From positions 32,136 to 96,135 of the forward strand of contig NZ_BDCI01000031.1 of assembly GCF_001613425.1 (NCBI RefSeq): a DNA stretch of 64,000 nucleotides. Direction: 5' to 3'. The translations under genes and the position numbers were made by a program. The DNA is from Nocardia vulneris (lineage in GTDB: Bacteria; Actinomycetota; Actinomycetes; Mycobacteriales; Mycobacteriaceae). The notes beneath the pieces are model-generated. The model was not told the DNA's origin. It did not search any database and saw only the letters and a program-made list of their open reading frames with translations. Below, piece by piece: positions 33,383 to 42,076 of this stretch (within the stretch, counting starts at the first letter, position 1; each line of letters begins with the position of its first letter).

Positions 33383-34272
33383 CAGTACGGATTCCTGGGC
33401 TGCAGCGCGCGACGCACGATATCGGCGACGTCGCGATCGGTGAAAGCGGCCGGTAACTCCAGACCCAACGTCTGGAACACGCCGCGAACCTGGTCCACGG
33501 TCGGCTCGTCGGAGAGCGGCAGTTCCTCCGTGCGACTCAACGGAACCTGTTTGGTCTGCTTGAAACTGGCGACCAGCTCGCGATTGAAATCGCGGTAGTA
33601 GGGCTTGTCCCGCTCGAACATCATGGCCGGCGTGTTCGGATTGTCCTGCGTGACAATGACGCAACTGGAGGACAGATCCCAGCGGAAGGTCGTCATCACC
33701 GCCGACAACCCGATATCGATGGTGAGGAAGGTGAATCGCTGCCGATACCAGCAGCCCGCGAGCACCGTCGCGTACGCCTCCTTGCGGGTGCGCTCGGTGG
33801 TCCACAGCTCACCGGTGCGGTCGGCTTCGGGCTGCAGCGACGAACGGAACTGCGCGTAGGTCTTGCACAGCTGCTCGTCGGTGGGGTCCAGGATCTCCAA
33901 TTGCACGCGCAGCGGGCGTTGTTCGCGCCGGGCGTTCTCCACGCATTCGCGCAACGTGACCGCACGAATGTAGGTTCCGGTGCCGCCCTTGAACATCCAC
34001 TGCTCGGTGCCGCGCCGGGCGAGGGTGTGCGCGTGGCCGATCTCGGGCCCGTACAGCAGATGCACCGAGGTCGCGTCGCGCACCGCCTTCGCCGACAGAT
34101 GCCGATCGCGCAGCAGCGTGATCGCGACCAGGCCGAGCACCAGCAGCATCGCGGCGTTCACCTGGTCGGTACCGATGACGTCGAGGAACTGCAGCAACCC
34201 CACGGTGATCGCGAGAAGCACCGCGAAAGAACCGTCGACATTGTTGCGGAACCAGATCAGAAACCGTGCCAT
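33382..34272 (-). CDS. N-terminal two-TM protein with cytoplasmic domain, first gene of the cassette
   Basis: 296 aa from ATG 34272, with GGGGAGC upstream. Two TM helices (FAVLLAITVGLLQFLDVIG and VNAAMLLVLGLVAITLL) are followed by a soluble domain: EQWMFKGGTGTYIRAVTLRE, then RVQLEILDPTDEQLCKTYAQ and CVIVTQDNPNTPAMMFERDK. Two N-terminal helices anchoring a cytosolic domain is an arrangement seen in membrane-anchored effectors and sensors of bacterial conflict systems. The soluble part faintly resembles PLD/DUF5919-like regions, not enough to name it. First of three translationally coupled genes next to the STAND locus. Confidence 0.65.
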   Translation of the reverse strand: MARFLIWFRNNVDGSFAVLLAITVGLLQFLDVIGTDQVNAAMLLVLGLVAITLLRDRHLSAKAVRDATSVHLLYGPEIGHAHTLARRGTEQWMFKGGTGTYIRAVTLRECVENARREQRPLRVQLEILDPTDEQLCKTYAQFRSSLQPEADRTGELWTTERTRKEAYATVLAGCWYRQRFTFLTIDIGLSAVMTTFRWDLSSSCVIVTQDNPNTPAMMFERDKPYYRDFNRELVASFKQTKQVPLSRTEELPLSDEPTVDQVRGVFQTLGLELPAAFTDRDVADIVRRALQPRNPY

Positions 34273-34505
34273 GCGCTCCCCTGCGTTTCCACCAGAATAG
34301 GCGGCCCGAATCGCTCCGGACGAGGGAAACGAGAAGTCGTGCGCGCCAACGGACGTCCCTGGCATGGTCGCACGGCCGCGGTTTCCCGGCACGGGTGGCC
34401 CACGGCACAGCCCGCCGACTTGACCTCGAGTGCGGTTGAGCTAGCAGGATGACAACCGGCCGCAGAGAACACTCGGCGGCCGGATGCCCGGCGATCCGGG
34501 CGGCC

Positions 34506-34542
34506 CGCTCCCGCCGGTTCCCGTACACCCCCGGCGGGAGCG
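34506..34542 (-). terminator. Strong hairpin, likely terminator of the efp-nusB-yciI-like operon
   Basis: CGCTCCCGCCGG (34506-34517) and CCGGCGGGAGCG (34531-34542) pair perfectly over 12 bases with a 13-base loop, 88 bases beyond the stop at 34630. No U-tract follows, as is common for high-GC actinobacterial terminators. The remainder of the 34273-34629 gap shows no gene. Confidence 0.55.
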
Positions 34543-34629
34543 TACGGGCCCGAACGCGAACGCACCCCTGCGGTTTCCCGCACGACCGGAATGGGTGCGC
34601 AGAATCGGCAGGGGTGCGTGCGGAACGCG

Positions 34630-34887
34630 CTATGCGGGCGTCGTCGGTTCCCACTCGTAGACGGTGACGTCCGAGGACCCGGTGGTGTGCACCGGATCGG
34701 CGAACGCGAGAGCCTTTGCCGCGTCGAGATTTTCGGCGGTCACGAAGTACGCGCCGCCGGTCCCGTCACCGAACTTGGCGCTCTCCACCAGCTGCGCGCC
34801 CAGATCTTTCAGGAACTGCTTGTGCGGTGCGATCACGGCCGGGTCGAAACGCGGCGTGCGCATCGCCAGCACGAGGAACTTCTTCAC
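34630..34887 (-). CDS. YciI-like protein
   Basis: 85 aa, GTG start at 34887 sharing GTGA with the nusB stop. The ferredoxin-like YciI fold is indicated by KKFLVLAMRTPRFDPAVIAP, then HKQFLKDLGAQLVESAKFGD and AYFVTAENLDAAKALAFADP, with a conserved His/Asp (HKQFL; FADPVHTTG) of the proposed active site. Role unknown; the fold occurs in dehalogenase-like and anti-sigma-linked proteins. Cotranscription with nusB and efp is likely. Confidence 0.8.
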   Translation of the reverse strand: MKKFLVLAMRTPRFDPAVIAPHKQFLKDLGAQLVESAKFGDGTGGAYFVTAENLDAAKALAFADPVHTTGSSDVTVYEWEPTTPA

Positions 34888-35402
34888 GCCTCGGGCTCCG
34901 GACGCGGCGCGCGGGTCGCCGCCGCGGCGGCCCGGACCTGCGGCGCGACCAGCACCACCTGGCCGAGCACGCCGTTGACGAACGACGGGGAGTCGTCGGT
35001 GGACAGCTCCTTGGCCAGCTCCACCGCCTCGTCCACCGCGACGACCGGCGGAACATCGTTGGCGTGGAACAACTCCCACACCGCGATGCGCAGGATGGCG
35101 CGGTCGACGGCGGGCAGCCGGGACAGCTCCCAATCCTTCAGATAGGACTCGATGGTGCCGTCCACCCGGTCGAGGTCGTCGGCGACGCCCTCGACCAAAG
35201 TGTGGGTGTAGGCGTGCACCGGCGCGACCGCCTGGTCGCGCGTCGCCAGCTCGGTCCGCTCGTCGAGCAGGTCGGCCGGATCCACGTCGCGCGCCTCGGC
35301 CTCGAAGAGCAGGTCGACGGCCCGGCGCCGCGCCTTGTGCCGCGTGCCGAGCTTCTTGAACGTGGACTTCTTGTCCAACGGCTGTTCAGCCACAGTCACC
35401 AT
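34884..35402 (-). CDS. nusB: Transcription antitermination protein NusB
   Basis: 172 aa. All-helical NusB fold: RHKARRRAVDLLFEAEARDV, AVDRAILRIAVWELFHANDV and PPVVAVDEAVELAKELSTDD, the last containing the conserved I-N-E-x-V-x-L-A-K-like element. It acts with NusE on boxA of rRNA leaders. The C-terminal tail is Ala/Pro-rich. It sits 21 bases after efp, the usual actinobacterial order. Confidence 0.95.
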   Translation of the reverse strand: MVTVAEQPLDKKSTFKKLGTRHKARRRAVDLLFEAEARDVDPADLLDERTELATRDQAVAPVHAYTHTLVEGVADDLDRVDGTIESYLKDWELSRLPAVDRAILRIAVWELFHANDVPPVVAVDEAVELAKELSTDDSPSFVNGVLGQVVLVAPQVRAAAAATRAPRPEPEA

Positions 35403-35423
35403 TATCCTGCTCGCGCGCGGCGA

Positions 35424-35987
35424 TCAGGCGTTGACTCGGCCGAGGTAGCTGCCGTCGCGCGAGTCGATGCGCAGCTTGTCGCCGGTGTTGATGAACAGCG
35501 GGACCTGCACCTCGGCGCCGGTCTCCAGGGTGGCCGGCTTGGTGCCGCCGGTGGAGCGGTCGCCCTGCAGGCCGATATCGGTGTGCTGCACCTCGAGCTC
35601 GACCGTCACCGGGAGCTCGACGTAGAGCGGGGCGCCCTCGTGCGTGGCGACCTGGACGGTCATGTTCTCCAGCAGGAACCGGGCGCCGGGGCCGATGGTC
35701 TCCTCGGAGATGGAGATCTGATCGAAGGTGTCGCCGTCCATGAAGACGTAGTCCGAACCGTCGTGGTACAGGTAGGTCATGTCCCGCCGGTCGACGGTGG
35801 CGGTCTCCACCTTGACGCCGGCGTTGAAGGTCTTGTCGACGACCTTGCCGGACAGCACGTTCTTCAGCTTGGTCCGCACGAAGGCGGGGCCCTTGCCCGG
35901 CTTGACGTGCTGGAATTCGACGATCTGCTGAAGCTGACCGTCGATCTTCAGCACAAGGCCGTTCTTGAAGTCGCTGGTGTCCGCCAC
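35424..35987 (-). CDS. efp: Elongation factor P
   Basis: 187 aa, the standard length. Three beta barrels: KNGLVLKIDGQLQQIVEFQH, the tip loop KPGKGPAFVRTKLKN with the Lys that contacts the P-site tRNA, and the C-terminal signature region GDKLRIDSRDGSYLGRVNA. It relieves ribosome stalling at polyproline, which is relevant to proline-rich proteins such as the one at 61156. Between pepQ-like and nusB genes in one leftward operon. Confidence 0.97.
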   Translation of the reverse strand: MADTSDFKNGLVLKIDGQLQQIVEFQHVKPGKGPAFVRTKLKNVLSGKVVDKTFNAGVKVETATVDRRDMTYLYHDGSDYVFMDGDTFDQISISEETIGPGARFLLENMTVQVATHEGAPLYVELPVTVELEVQHTDIGLQGDRSTGGTKPATLETGAEVQVPLFINTGDKLRIDSRDGSYLGRVNA

Positions 35988-36035
35988 TGTCCTCGGATCT
36001 CCTAGTTCGTAAACAACATGGGGGTCGAACCGGCG

Positions 36036-37163
36036 TCAGTCGACGACGGTCAGGTCTTTGCCGGTGTTGGTGAGCAGCTCCGGGCCCCCTTCGCGCACCA
36101 CGAGCGTGTCCTCGATCCGGACCCCGCCGCGGCCGGGAAAGTACACACCAGGTTCGACGGTCACCGCCACGCCAGACAGAAGTGTACCGGTTCCGTTTTT
36201 CGCGAGTCCGGGCGCTTCATGGATCTGCAGCCCGACCCCGTGGCCGAGGCCGTGCACGAACAGCGCCCCGTGCCCCGCGGCCTCGATCACACCGCGCGAC
36301 GCGGCGTCCACGTCGGCGGTCTTCGCGCCCGGCCGCAACGCCTCGCACCCGGCCTGCTGTGCGGCCCGCACCAGCTCGTACACCTCGCGCTGCCAGTCGC
36401 TGGGCACGCCGAGGACGAAGGTGCGGGTCATATCCGAGTGGTAGCCGCCGACCGTCGCGCCGAAGTCGAGCTTGACGAAGTCACCGGCGGCCAGCACCGC
36501 CTCGGTGGGCCGGTGATGCGGGACAGCCGAATTCGCGCCCGCCGCGACGATGGTCTCGAACGACACCGCGTCGGCGCCGTGCTCGAACATCGCCCATTCC
36601 AGATCCCGGGCGACCTGCCGTTCGGTACGGCCCGGCCGCAGGCCGCCGCGCTCGAGCAGGGTGGCCAGTCCCGCGTCACCTGCCGCGCAGGCCGCCCGCA
36701 ACTGTTCCACCTCGTAGGCGTCCTTGACCATCCGCAGCTGCTCGACCAGGCCGGGGGTGGCGACGAACTCGAGCCCGGTGCGCTGCTCGACGAAACCACG
36801 ATGCTGATCCACCGTGACGATGTGGCTCTCGTAGCCGATCCGGCCGAGCTGCCACTCCCCGGCCAGCTCGATGATGCGGCGGGCGGTGGCCTTGGCGATC
36901 TCGGCGCGCAGATCCGGCACCTGCTCGGCGACCTGGGTCCGGTAGCGGCCGTCGGTGCCGATGACCGTGCGATCCTCGGCGTTGCGCATGTCCCAGGAGT
37001 GCACCAGCAGCGCCGCGTTCGAACCGGTGAAGCCGGTGAGGTACCTGAGGTTCACCAGATCGGTGACCAGCAGACCGTCCACTCCGTTCTCCACCAGCAG
37101 ACTCCGCAGCGCGCCACGCCGCGCGGCGTAGTCGGGTGCATGGCCCACGTGATCAGCACACAT
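36036..37163 (-). CDS. pepQ: M24-family Xaa-Pro aminopeptidase/dipeptidase
   Basis: 375 aa. Creatinase-like N-terminal domain (GLLVTDLVNLRYLTGFTGSN) and pita-bread catalytic domain with the five metal ligands: VKLDFGATVGGYHSDMTRTF (two Asp), VHGLGHGVGLQIHE (His), VTVEPGVYFPGRGGVRIEDT (two Glu). It cleaves at proline-containing bonds. Upstream of efp, 48 bases apart, the usual neighbour in actinomycetes. In the standard order aroQ would lie upstream; it is not found here. Confidence 0.93.
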   Translation of the reverse strand: MCADHVGHAPDYAARRGALRSLLVENGVDGLLVTDLVNLRYLTGFTGSNAALLVHSWDMRNAEDRTVIGTDGRYRTQVAEQVPDLRAEIAKATARRIIELAGEWQLGRIGYESHIVTVDQHRGFVEQRTGLEFVATPGLVEQLRMVKDAYEVEQLRAACAAGDAGLATLLERGGLRPGRTERQVARDLEWAMFEHGADAVSFETIVAAGANSAVPHHRPTEAVLAAGDFVKLDFGATVGGYHSDMTRTFVLGVPSDWQREVYELVRAAQQAGCEALRPGAKTADVDAASRGVIEAAGHGALFVHGLGHGVGLQIHEAPGLAKNGTGTLLSGVAVTVEPGVYFPGRGGVRIEDTLVVREGGPELLTNTGKDLTVVD

Positions 37164-37399
37164 GTGTCAAAGCTACCGCCGACACGCCGAATGGCCACAT
37201 ACAACACGTGTACCGAGCGCTGCCCGGACGCTGACCCGTCGCCGTTTCGTGGCCACGGCGTGCCGGAATTCCGTTGCCGCTCATCGATTTACCCATACCG
37301 GTCGGCATGCGAGGTGCTGGATGTTCACATCCGGAAAAGTTGTCCCCATTTTGTGCCCGAGGGGTGGTTCCGGGGCGCGAGCGGACGAGGCTGGACGAC

Positions 37400-37852
37400 A
37401 TGACTTTCCTCGCGTTCGCCGCCCTCCTCGCGTGGTGCGCGGTGCTGAGCGTCAGCGATCTCCGGCACCGGCGGCTACCGAACGAACTGACCGGTTCGGG
37501 CGCCCTCGCGGTCCTCGGATATGCCCTGTCCACAACACAATTCACAGCCGCGCTGCTGGGCGCGGGCCTACTCGCACTCCCCTATCTTGTGATCCACCTA
37601 CTCGCTCCCGCAGCGTTCGGCGCGGGAGACGTGAAGCTCGCGTTCCCGCTGGGTGCGGCCGCCGCGCTCGGCGGTGGTCAAGCCTGGGTGTTCGCCGCCC
37701 TCGGCGCACCTGTGCTCACCGCCGTTGCCGGCCTCGCCCTGCTCGTCACCCGCCACCTCCGAACACCCACCGTCCCGCCCCCTCCCCTACCGCACGGCCC
37801 CGCAATGTGCCTGACCACGATCACCGCCCTCGCAGTCGCTTACGTCCACTGA
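37400..37852 (+). CDS. Prepilin peptidase (type IV leader peptidase, A24 family)
   Basis: 150 aa from ATG 37400. The two aspartates of the A24 protease are seen in SVSDLRHRRLPNEL and in the GxGD-type motif AAFGAGDVKLAFPLG. About five TM segments. The short form, lacking the N-terminal methylase domain, is typical of actinobacteria. No pilin or tad genes lie in the window, so its substrates are elsewhere. A longer in-frame start at 37274 adds weakly supported residues. Confidence 0.85.
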   Translation: MTFLAFAALLAWCAVLSVSDLRHRRLPNELTGSGALAVLGYALSTTQFTAALLGAGLLALPYLVIHLLAPAAFGAGDVKLAFPLGAAAALGGGQAWVFAALGAPVLTAVAGLALLVTRHLRTPTVPPPPLPHGPAMCLTTITALAVAYVH

Positions 37853-37975
37853 GGTACCCGGTTCACGCACCGGTTTCGTGTTCGCGCACCCGCTGCAGCC
37901 AGCCATAGCGAGTGCGGGAACGCAGTAGGGGTGCGGCTGGTAGCGACGAGGGCACGGGCGGGTGGACCAAGTGAC

Positions 37976-38044
37976 AGGTCCACAGAAGGTTCGTACGGTT
38001 CACAGGGGTTGTAGTTGCTGTGAACCGTATAGAAGGTCTGTGGG
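37976..38044. repeat. Long nested inverted repeat, candidate hairpin
   Basis: TACGGTTCACAG (37994-38005) and CTGTGAACCGTA (38018-38029) form a perfect 12-bp stem with a 12-base loop GGGTTGTAGTTG. Outside it, CCACAGA and TCTGTGG form a second pair, giving an imperfect dyad of nearly 70 bases. It lies in the 37853-38319 gap, where I see no gene, between a prepilin peptidase and aroC. It could be a terminator of 37852, a structured leader of aroC or a protein-binding site. Confidence 0.6.
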
Positions 38045-38319
38045 TCCTCGGCTCGCGGTGAAACACGCCGAGGCGCAACGCCACCCGCTCGATACCGCCG
38101 GCGACCCGTCGGTGCACTCCCGAAACAGCATCACCGCCCGGTGACCACGGTGGAACACGGCACCGCCGTCTGACACGCGAACCTCACCTGACGCACACAG
38201 CACCATCCCTGCCAATCGCGGGGTTCAGCTGCGGGTCGGCGGGGGAACGGGCGAACGTGCCTGCCATCACGGCGGGCCGCGTGCCGGTCCTGGGGCGTCC
38301 ACATGGGAAGATGGAGCAC

Positions 38320-39531
38320 GTGTTGCGCTGGATAACTGCCGGAGAATCCCATGGTCCCGCTCTCGTCGCCCTCCTCGAAGGAATGGTGGCCGGAGTCGAG
38401 GTGACGTCCGACGAGATTTCCGCGCAGTTGGCGCGCCGCCGACTGGGCTACGGGCGTGGCGCCCGGATGAAGTTCGAGGCCGACAAGGTGACCATCATCG
38501 GCGGTGTCCGGCACGGGCGCACCATGGGCGGCCCGGTCGCGATCGAGGTGGCCAACTCGGAATGGCCGAAGTGGACGACCGTCATGTCCGCCGACCCGGT
38601 CGACCCGGCCGAACTCGCCGACCTGGCCCGCAACGCCCCGCTCACCCGTCCCCGCCCCGGGCACGCCGACTACTCCGGCATGCTCAAGTACGGCTTCGAC
38701 GACGCCCGCAACGTGCTCGAACGCGCGAGCGCCCGAGAGACCGCGGCCCGGGTGGCCGCAGGCACCGTGGCACGCAATTTCCTACGCCAGGCGTTCGGCG
38801 TCGAGGTCGTCTCGCACGTCGTCTCGATCGGCACGGCGCAGAACAGCACCGGCGTGGTCCCGACCGCGGCCGACCTCGCGGCCATCGACGAGAGCCCGGT
38901 GCGCGCGTTCGACAAGGACGCCGAAGCCGCGATGATCGCCGAGATCGAAGCCGCGAAGAAGGACGGCGACACCCTCGGTGGCGTCGTCGAGGTGGTCGTC
39001 GACGGCCTGCCGGTGGGGCTCGGCTCGTTCATCAGCGGCGCGGACCGCCTCGACTCGCGACTCGCCGCGGCGCTCATGGGCATTCAAGCGATCAAGGGCG
39101 TCGAGGTCGGCGACGGTTTCGAGACCGCGCGCAGGCGGGGCAGCCAGGCGCACGACGAGATGCGGCCGGGCCCCGACGGCGTGCTGCGGTCCACCAACCG
39201 CGCGGGTGGTCTCGAGGGCGGCATGACCAACGGTGAAGCGCTGCGCGTGCGTGCCGCGATGAAGCCGATCTCGACCGTGCCGAAGGCGCTGGCCACCGTC
39301 GACATGACCACCGGTGAAGAAGCCGTCGCGATCCATCAGCGCTCCGACGTGTGCGCGGTGCCCGCCGCGGGTGTGGTCGCCGAATCCATGGTCGCGCTCG
39401 TGGTCGCGCAGGCCGCGCTGGAGAAGTTCGGCGGCGACTCGATCAGCGAGACCCTGGAGAACATCACCAGCTACGTCAAGCGGATCGGCTCCCGCCCGCA
39501 CCTCACCCCCGCCGACACCAGCCCACAATGA
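38320..39531 (+). CDS. aroC: Chorismate synthase
   Basis: 403 aa, GTG start at 38320 so that the protein begins LRWITAGESHGPALVALLEG after the initiator, as in other actinobacteria; ATG 38311 would add MEH. Further signatures: RRLGYGRGARMKFEADKV and ARETAARVAAGTVARNFLRQ, and the C-terminal catalytic region VCAVPAAGVVAESMVALVVA. It makes chorismate from EPSP using reduced FMN. Stop overlaps the aroK start as ATGA. Confidence 0.96.
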   Translation: MLRWITAGESHGPALVALLEGMVAGVEVTSDEISAQLARRRLGYGRGARMKFEADKVTIIGGVRHGRTMGGPVAIEVANSEWPKWTTVMSADPVDPAELADLARNAPLTRPRPGHADYSGMLKYGFDDARNVLERASARETAARVAAGTVARNFLRQAFGVEVVSHVVSIGTAQNSTGVVPTAADLAAIDESPVRAFDKDAEAAMIAEIEAAKKDGDTLGGVVEVVVDGLPVGLGSFISGADRLDSRLAAALMGIQAIKGVEVGDGFETARRRGSQAHDEMRPGPDGVLRSTNRAGGLEGGMTNGEALRVRAAMKPISTVPKALATVDMTTGEEAVAIHQRSDVCAVPAAGVVAESMVALVVAQAALEKFGGDSISETLENITSYVKRIGSRPHLTPADTSPQ

Positions 39532-40952
39532 TCGTGCAGACCGATCCGCGCGCGCCGCGCGTGGTGCTGGTCGGACCGCCCGGCGCGGGGAAATCGACGA
39601 TCGGCCGCAAGCTCGCGAAGGAACTCGGCGTCGAACTCTACGACACCGACGCGGGCATCGAACGCGAGACCGGACGCACCATCCCCGAGATCTTCGCGAC
39701 CGACGGCGAGCCCGAATTCCGCCGCATCGAAGAGCGGGTGGTGCGGCGCGCCATCCTCGCCGAACGCGGAGTCGTCTCGCTCGGCGGCGGTGCCGTGCTG
39801 TCCAAGGACACCAGGGCGCTGCTGCGCAACCGCACCGTCGTCTACCTGGAAATCAGTGTGGGCGAAGGACTTCGGCGGACCGGCGCGAGCACGAGCAGGC
39901 CGCTGCTCAACGGCGCCGATCCCGCCGCCAAATACCGCGAACTGATGCGCAAACGCCGCCCGCTCTACCGCGAGGTGGCCACCGTCCGGGTGCGCACCGA
40001 CGGCCGCAGCCCCGGCCGAGTGGTCAAAATGGTGCTGGCCAAACTCGGCCTCGAACCGGTGCATCCCGCTACCGGAACCGAATGCGACCCCACCACACCA
40101 CCCCTGATCCAGAGTGCGCCGGACACCGCAAAACCACAGGGCAGCAGTCGCTCCCGCGCCCGCCGCCGCGCCCGCGCCCGTGCCGCAGCCCGCCGCGCAG
40201 CCGGCCTGACCCAACCCGAAACCACCGACACACCGTCGGTCCCCACCGGCAAGTCCGACACGACCTCGACCGCCCGCAGCTGGCGATCCCGTCGCGCCAC
40301 CTCATCGAAAAAGACCACCCCGGAACAAATCCCACCCCCCGACCACCCCACCGACACCGCACCCACAAAACCCGAAGGCCCACTGACCCGCCGCTGGCGC
40401 GCCCGCCGCCCCGCCGGCCCCCCAACCGCGTCAACGAGCGCCGTCGAACCGAGCGGCACAGGCAGCGCGGACGGCACGGTCGGCGCAAGCAGCGCGAGCG
40501 GCACGGTCGGCGCAAGCAGCGCAACCGGCACAGTCGGCGCAAGCAGCGCAACCGGCACAGTCGGCGCAAGCAGCGCAACCGGCACAGTCGGCGCAAGCAG
40601 CGCAACCGGCGCGAGAGACTCGGGCAGCGCGAGCAACACGACCGGCATGAGCGGCGCGAGCAACGCGACCGGCGCAAGCAGCGCGACCGGCATGAGCGGT
40701 GCGAGCGATGCGGGCGGATCGACCGGTGCGCACAACATGACCCGCGCGGGCAACGCAACTCACGCGGGCGACGCGGCCGTTGCAGGTGACGCGATCGCGG
40801 CGGGCAACGCTGGCGAATCGAATGAGCAGTCCGGTGCAGCGGAGGAATCCGGTGCCGGTGGGTCGAGTGGGCGGGCGCGGCGGGCGCGGGCTCGTCGGGC
40901 ACGGGTTCGGGCACGGAAACAGCAAGAAGCAACTACAGAATCGGAGCAGTAG
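39528..40952 (+). CDS. aroK: Shikimate kinase with a ~300-residue repeat-rich C-terminal extension
   Basis: 474 aa; the enzyme itself needs only residues 1-175. Kinase part: Walker A VVLVGPPGAGKSTIGRKLAK, shikimate-binding LYDTDAGIERETGRTIPEIF, the central motif VSLGGGAVLSKDTRALLR, and a lid region in SRPLLNG. After EPVHPATGTEC the chain becomes disordered: an Arg/Ala block (RSRARRRARARAAARRA), Pro/Thr-rich spacers, five GTVGASSAT repeats, Gly/Ala/Ser/Asn/Thr stretches and a final basic block (RARRARARRARVRARKQQE). The extension stays open in frame with no internal stop and runs to three bases before the aroB start. Shikimate kinases are normally under 200 residues, so this is exceptional. 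Confidence 0.85.
   Translation: MIVQTDPRAPRVVLVGPPGAGKSTIGRKLAKELGVELYDTDAGIERETGRTIPEIFATDGEPEFRRIEERVVRRAILAERGVVSLGGGAVLSKDTRALLRNRTVVYLEISVGEGLRRTGASTSRPLLNGADPAAKYRELMRKRRPLYREVATVRVRTDGRSPGRVVKMVLAKLGLEPVHPATGTECDPTTPPLIQSAPDTAKPQGSSRSRARRRARARAAARRAAGLTQPETTDTPSVPTGKSDTTSTARSWRSRRATSSKKTTPEQIPPPDHPTDTAPTKPEGPLTRRWRARRPAGPPTASTSAVEPSGTGSADGTVGASSASGTVGASSATGTVGASSATGTVGASSATGTVGASSATGARDSGSASNTTGMSGASNATGASSATGMSGASDAGGSTGAHNMTRAGNATHAGDAAVAGDAIAAGNAGESNEQSGAAEESGAGGSSGRARRARARRARVRARKQQEATTESEQ
40473..40607 (+). repeat. Five in-frame 27-bp tandem repeats in the aroK extension
   Basis: Five consecutive 27-base units beginning GGCACRGTCGGCGCAAGCAG encode GTVGASSA(S/T). Units two to five are nearly identical at the DNA level, pointing to recent slippage expansion. 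The following 120 bases contain decayed Gly-Ala-Ser-Asn repeats of similar flavour. Confidence 0.85.
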
Positions 40953-40954
40953 TC

Positions 40955-42076
40955 GTGAATGAGCCGAGTCGTATCGAAGTTCGTACCGCCGACCCGTATC
41001 CGGTGATCATCGGCCGCGGGTTGCTCGGTGAACTCGTCGAGTCGGTCAGCGGCGCGACGAAGGGCGTGCGGACGGTGGCGATCTTCCATCAGCCGCCGCT
41101 CGCCGAAACCGCCGAGGCGGTGCGTAAAGCGTTGGCCGACACCGGCCTCGACGCGCACCGCATCGAGATCCCGGACGCGGAGGCGGGGAAGGAACTGGCG
41201 GTCGCCGGGTTCTGCTGGGAGGTGCTCGGCCGGATCGGCTTGACCCGCAACGACGTCGTGGTGAGCCTCGGCGGCGGCGCGGCCACCGATCTGGCCGGTT
41301 TCGTCGCCGCCACCTGGATGCGCGGCGTCCAGATCGTGCACGTGCCGACCACGCTGCTGGCGATGGTGGACGCGGCGGTCGGCGGCAAGACCGGAATCAA
41401 TACCGAGGCGGGCAAGAACCTCGTGGGCTGCTTCCACGAGCCTGCCGCGGTGCTCGTCGATTTGGCGACGCTGGAGACGGTGCCGCGCAACGAGATCGTC
41501 GCGGGCATGGCCGAGATCATCAAGGCCGGTTTCATCGCCGACCCGGTGATCCTCGAACTGGTGGAGCGCGATCCCGAGGCGGCGCTCGACCCGAAGGGCG
41601 AGGTACTGCCCGAGTTGATCCGGCGCGCGATCCAGGTCAAGGCCGATGTCGTCGCCGCCGATCTGAAGGAGTCCAGCCTCCGCGAGATCCTCAACTACGG
41701 CCATACGCTCGCGCACGCGATCGAGCGCCGCGAGCGCTACCGGTGGCGTCACGGGGCCGCCGTTTCCGTCGGCCTCGTTTTCGCCGCCGAACTCGGCCGT
41801 CTCGCGGGCCGCCTCGACGACGCCACCGCGGACCGGCATCGCGCGGTGCTGGAAAGTGTCGGCCTGCCGGTCAGCTACGACGCCGACGCCCTCCCCCAAC
41901 TGCTGGACTCGATGCAAACCGACAAGAAGACCCGCTCGGGTGTGCTGCGCTTCGTCGTCCTCGACGGACTCGCCAAGCCCGGCCGGCTCGAAGGCCCCGA
42001 CCCGACGCTGCTCGCCGCCGCCTACTCCGCGATCGCCCGCGAAGGCACCCCGAGCACCGGCGGCATCCTGCTCTAG
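40955..42076 (+). CDS. aroB: 3-dehydroquinate synthase
   Basis: 373 aa, GTG start at 40955 with GGAG upstream. NAD-binding and active-site motifs: VVVSLGGGAATDLAGFVAAT, LLAMVDAAVGGKTGINTEAG, GMAEIIKAGFIADPVILELV, and metal His in ILNYGHTLAHAIERRERYRW with a later His in RHGAAVSVGLVF. It converts DAHP to 3-dehydroquinate, the second shikimate step. Three bases after aroK. The dehydratase aroQ, usually next, is absent. Confidence 0.96.
   Translation: MNEPSRIEVRTADPYPVIIGRGLLGELVESVSGATKGVRTVAIFHQPPLAETAEAVRKALADTGLDAHRIEIPDAEAGKELAVAGFCWEVLGRIGLTRNDVVVSLGGGAATDLAGFVAATWMRGVQIVHVPTTLLAMVDAAVGGKTGINTEAGKNLVGCFHEPAAVLVDLATLETVPRNEIVAGMAEIIKAGFIADPVILELVERDPEAALDPKGEVLPELIRRAIQVKADVVAADLKESSLREILNYGHTLAHAIERRERYRWRHGAAVSVGLVFAAELGRLAGRLDDATADRHRAVLESVGLPVSYDADALPQLLDSMQTDKKTRSGVLRFVVLDGLAKPGRLEGPDPTLLAAAYSAIAREGTPSTGGILL

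Noticed and set aside
37863..38117. 84-residue minus-strand frame across the long dyad
   Set aside because: It reads through the inverted repeat, which explains the apparent codons; no homology recognised.
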